64,000 nt of DNA from Salinivirgaceae bacterium (GTDB lineage: Bacteria > Bacteroidota > Bacteroidia > Bacteroidales > SZUA-534): the NCBI GenBank assembly GCA_024405635.1, contig JAKSOL010000001.1, forward strand, positions 144,048 through 208,047, read 5' to 3'. The notes beneath the pieces are model-generated. The model had not been told where the DNA came from and ran no database searches. It saw only the letters and a program-made list of their open reading frames with translations. Shown here one piece after another: positions 62,736 through 64,000 of this stretch. Position 1 is the first letter of the stretch, and every line of letters starts with the position of its first letter. A program made the position numbers and the translations under genes.

Positions 62736-64000
62736 CTATAATGTATTTAGATAATTGATAAACAATCTGATAAGCTTAAACATAAATGGAACGCCAGCAA
62801 TGAGTATGATGAAGAACATTCCGTAGAATATGTAGAACTGTAAACGGCCGTTTTGCATGATTGAAAAATGACTCAAAAGTCGTCTAATCATGCGCAAAGG
62901 TTTAATAATTAAACCTGTTTCGGTGCGGTCAAGGGCTTCGGTTGCATACTCGGCTTTGCCGGGGAATATGCCTTCTACATCAATCTTGCGTTTTTTAACT
63001 TGTAAAACCGATTTTGCCAAACGTCGGTAACTTCTTACAAACGAACTTGCTGTGTATTGAATTTTGGGAGTAGGGGCCAAATAACCACAACCCCATGTTT
63101 CGCCTTTCGATTCGGGCAAATGCGATGTAAACCAACGGCGTAGGCCATAAACAACTGCAGCAATGCCGATAAACACCAGCATGTAGATGCCAATTGCACT
63201 GAGAGTAGTAACCGCCTGAAATGATTCGCCAGTAGCATTATTGCCAACAAACTGTTGCAATGCGCCATTAAGCGCACCAATAAAGAACTTTGGTGCAATA
63301 CCTATGGCTACAATCATGCCTCCTGCCATATACATTGGAAACAAACGTACAAATCCAAATTCTTTAGGCTCGCTGTGAAGTTTTGCGCGTGGTTGTCCAA
63401 GGAAAATTGTTCCAAAGGCTTTGGTGAAGCACATTATGGCCAATCCGCCTATTAGCGCCAAACCTGCCATTGATAATGCCAAAGCAACTGTTCGGCCCGA
63501 ACCTTGAATGCTGTTGATGCCATCAAACAAACCATTGTATATCAAGAATTCTGATACAAAACCATTGAAAGGTGGCAGTCCGCAAATAGCAAGACTTGCC
63601 AAAAGAAAGAGCATTGCAGTTTGTGGCATTTTACGTATAAGTCCGCCAAAGTGTTCAATGTCCATGCAATGTGTGGCTTGATATACATTGCCAGCACCGT
63701 AGAAAAGTAGCGATTTGAATAGTGAGTGGTTGAGAACGTGAAGCAATGCGCCTGCAAAACCAATTATTGCCAACGAATTATTGTTGCAACCAAGAGCAAT
63801 ACATCCAACTCCAATGCCAATACCAATAATGCCAATGTTTTCAACACTATGGTAAGCCAAAAGTCGTTTCAAATTATGCTGAATAATGGCAAGCATCACA
63901 CCATAAATTCCTGTTACAACTGAAATGATAAGGATGAAAAATCCCATAACCATATAGTTGACATTGATAATGAGCAACATGCGCATTATTCCGTATATGC
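62736..64000 (-). CDS. HyfB-like antiporter subunit (NuoL family), partial
   Basis: The reading frame stays open to the right window edge, so the 5' part is missing; 420 residues are present. The visible part (IYGIMRMLL at the edge, LKRLLAYHSVENIGIIGIG, HVLNHSLFKSLLFYGAGNVY, LPPFNGFVSEFLIY) is the second half of NuoL/HyfB with the conserved lysine and His/Lys pair of the antiporter channel. A long C-terminal region (SKGETWGCGYLAPTPKIQYTASSF) is typical of HyfB. It is the first visible gene of the leftward Ehr operon; one or more genes may precede it. Confidence 0.9.
   Translation of the reverse strand, partial: IYGIMRMLLIINVNYMVMGFFILIISVVTGIYGVMLAIIQHNLKRLLAYHSVENIGIIGIGIGVGCIALGCNNNSLAIIGFAGALLHVLNHSLFKSLLFYGAGNVYQATHCMDIEHFGGLIRKMPQTAMLFLLASLAICGLPPFNGFVSEFLIYNGLFDGINSIQGSGRTVALALSMAGLALIGGLAIMCFTKAFGTIFLGQPRAKLHSEPKEFGFVRLFPMYMAGGMIVAIGIAPKFFIGALNGALQQFVGNNATGESFQAVTTLSAIGIYMLVFIGIAAVVYGLRRWFTSHLPESKGETWGCGYLAPTPKIQYTASSFVRSYRRLAKSVLQVKKRKIDVEGIFPGKAEYATEALDRTETGLIIKPLRMIRRLLSHFSIMQNGRLQFYIFYGMFFIILIAGVPFMFKLIRLFINYLNTL

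Noticed and set aside
57451..64000. Respiratory complex I or a true [NiFe] hydrogenase
   Set aside because: Subunit set and fusions are of hydrogenase-4 type, not Nuo (no NuoE/F/G seen), but NiFe ligands are missing, so neither label fits.
1..64000. Insertion sequences, integrases, toxin-antitoxin pairs, restriction or phage genes
   Set aside because: None were recognised in any frame; the window looks like stable chromosome apart from the glycan cluster.

Overview
The window is chromosomal DNA of an anaerobic member of the Bacteroidota, most likely order Bacteroidales. The reasons are: -7 boxes of the type TAnnTTTG and almost no Shine-Dalgarno sequences; a SecA of about 1,090 residues with a large variable-domain insertion; families largely restricted to this phylum (DUF3127, DUF4494, a DUF6913-like protein); a C-terminal type IX secretion sorting domain; and anaerobic metabolism (NrdD/NrdG, PPi-dependent phosphofructokinase, pyruvate phosphate dikinase). 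No mobile element, CRISPR array, rRNA or replication origin was seen. One tRNA (Arg, ACG) is present.

Layout. 1-1140: 5' part of a secreted repeat protein that runs off the left edge. 1.4-6.5 kb: tRNA-Arg and a leftward secA / small protein / dapA operon. 6.6-12.3 kb: a giant protein of 14 TPR-like repeats, a lipoprotein, a PlsC-like acyltransferase and a nitrilase-family amidase. 12.3-16.8 kb: lipoprotein, small exported protein and a 1,017-residue ABC exporter with extra N-terminal domains. 16.9-18.6 kb: Pr6Pr membrane protein, ECF sigma factor and a broken small lipoprotein gene. 18.6-24.5 kb, leftward: DUF3127 protein, PPi-PFK, MBL-fold hydrolase, outer-membrane barrel, amino-acid permease. 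24.6-29.7 kb: HD protein, rsmG, second ECF sigma factor, GT2 glycosyltransferase, a candidate short RNA, and prfB with its programmed +1 frameshift. 29.8-36.3 kb: ppdK, DUF3108 protein, and a zinc-peptidase-like/propeller/barrel protein. 36.3-39.8 kb: nrdG-nrdD and a DUF975 membrane protein. 40-45.7 kb: folC, a transglutaminase-like exported protein, DUF4494, and a DUF1648 membrane protein with a putative C-terminal HTH. 45.7-57.4 kb: a surface region with a GT4 enzyme, a 1,435-residue T9SS-exported GLUG/Ig-like protein, and a polysaccharide cluster (flippase, ATP-grasp protein, sugar epimerase, two GT4 enzymes). 57.4-64 kb: a leftward operon for a complex-I/hydrogenase-4-like membrane complex, cut by the right edge.

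The most interesting system is the last. The five complete genes and one partial gene match a group-4 membrane-bound hydrogenase (HyfB, C, E, F, G, I order). The large subunit lacks the cysteines that bind the NiFe centre, and the small subunit lacks three of the four cysteines of the proximal cluster and is fused to a ferredoxin-like domain that appears to keep only one complete 4Fe-4S site. The membrane subunits look intact. This is an energy-converting hydrogenase-related (Ehr-type) complex that cannot be a normal hydrogenase; what it does is unknown.

Central metabolism: PPi-PFK and PPDK in one window suggest a glycolysis in which PPi is a phosphoryl currency, which fits the anaerobic ribonucleotide reductase nearby. 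All functional calls rest on reading motifs by eye; no database search was run.
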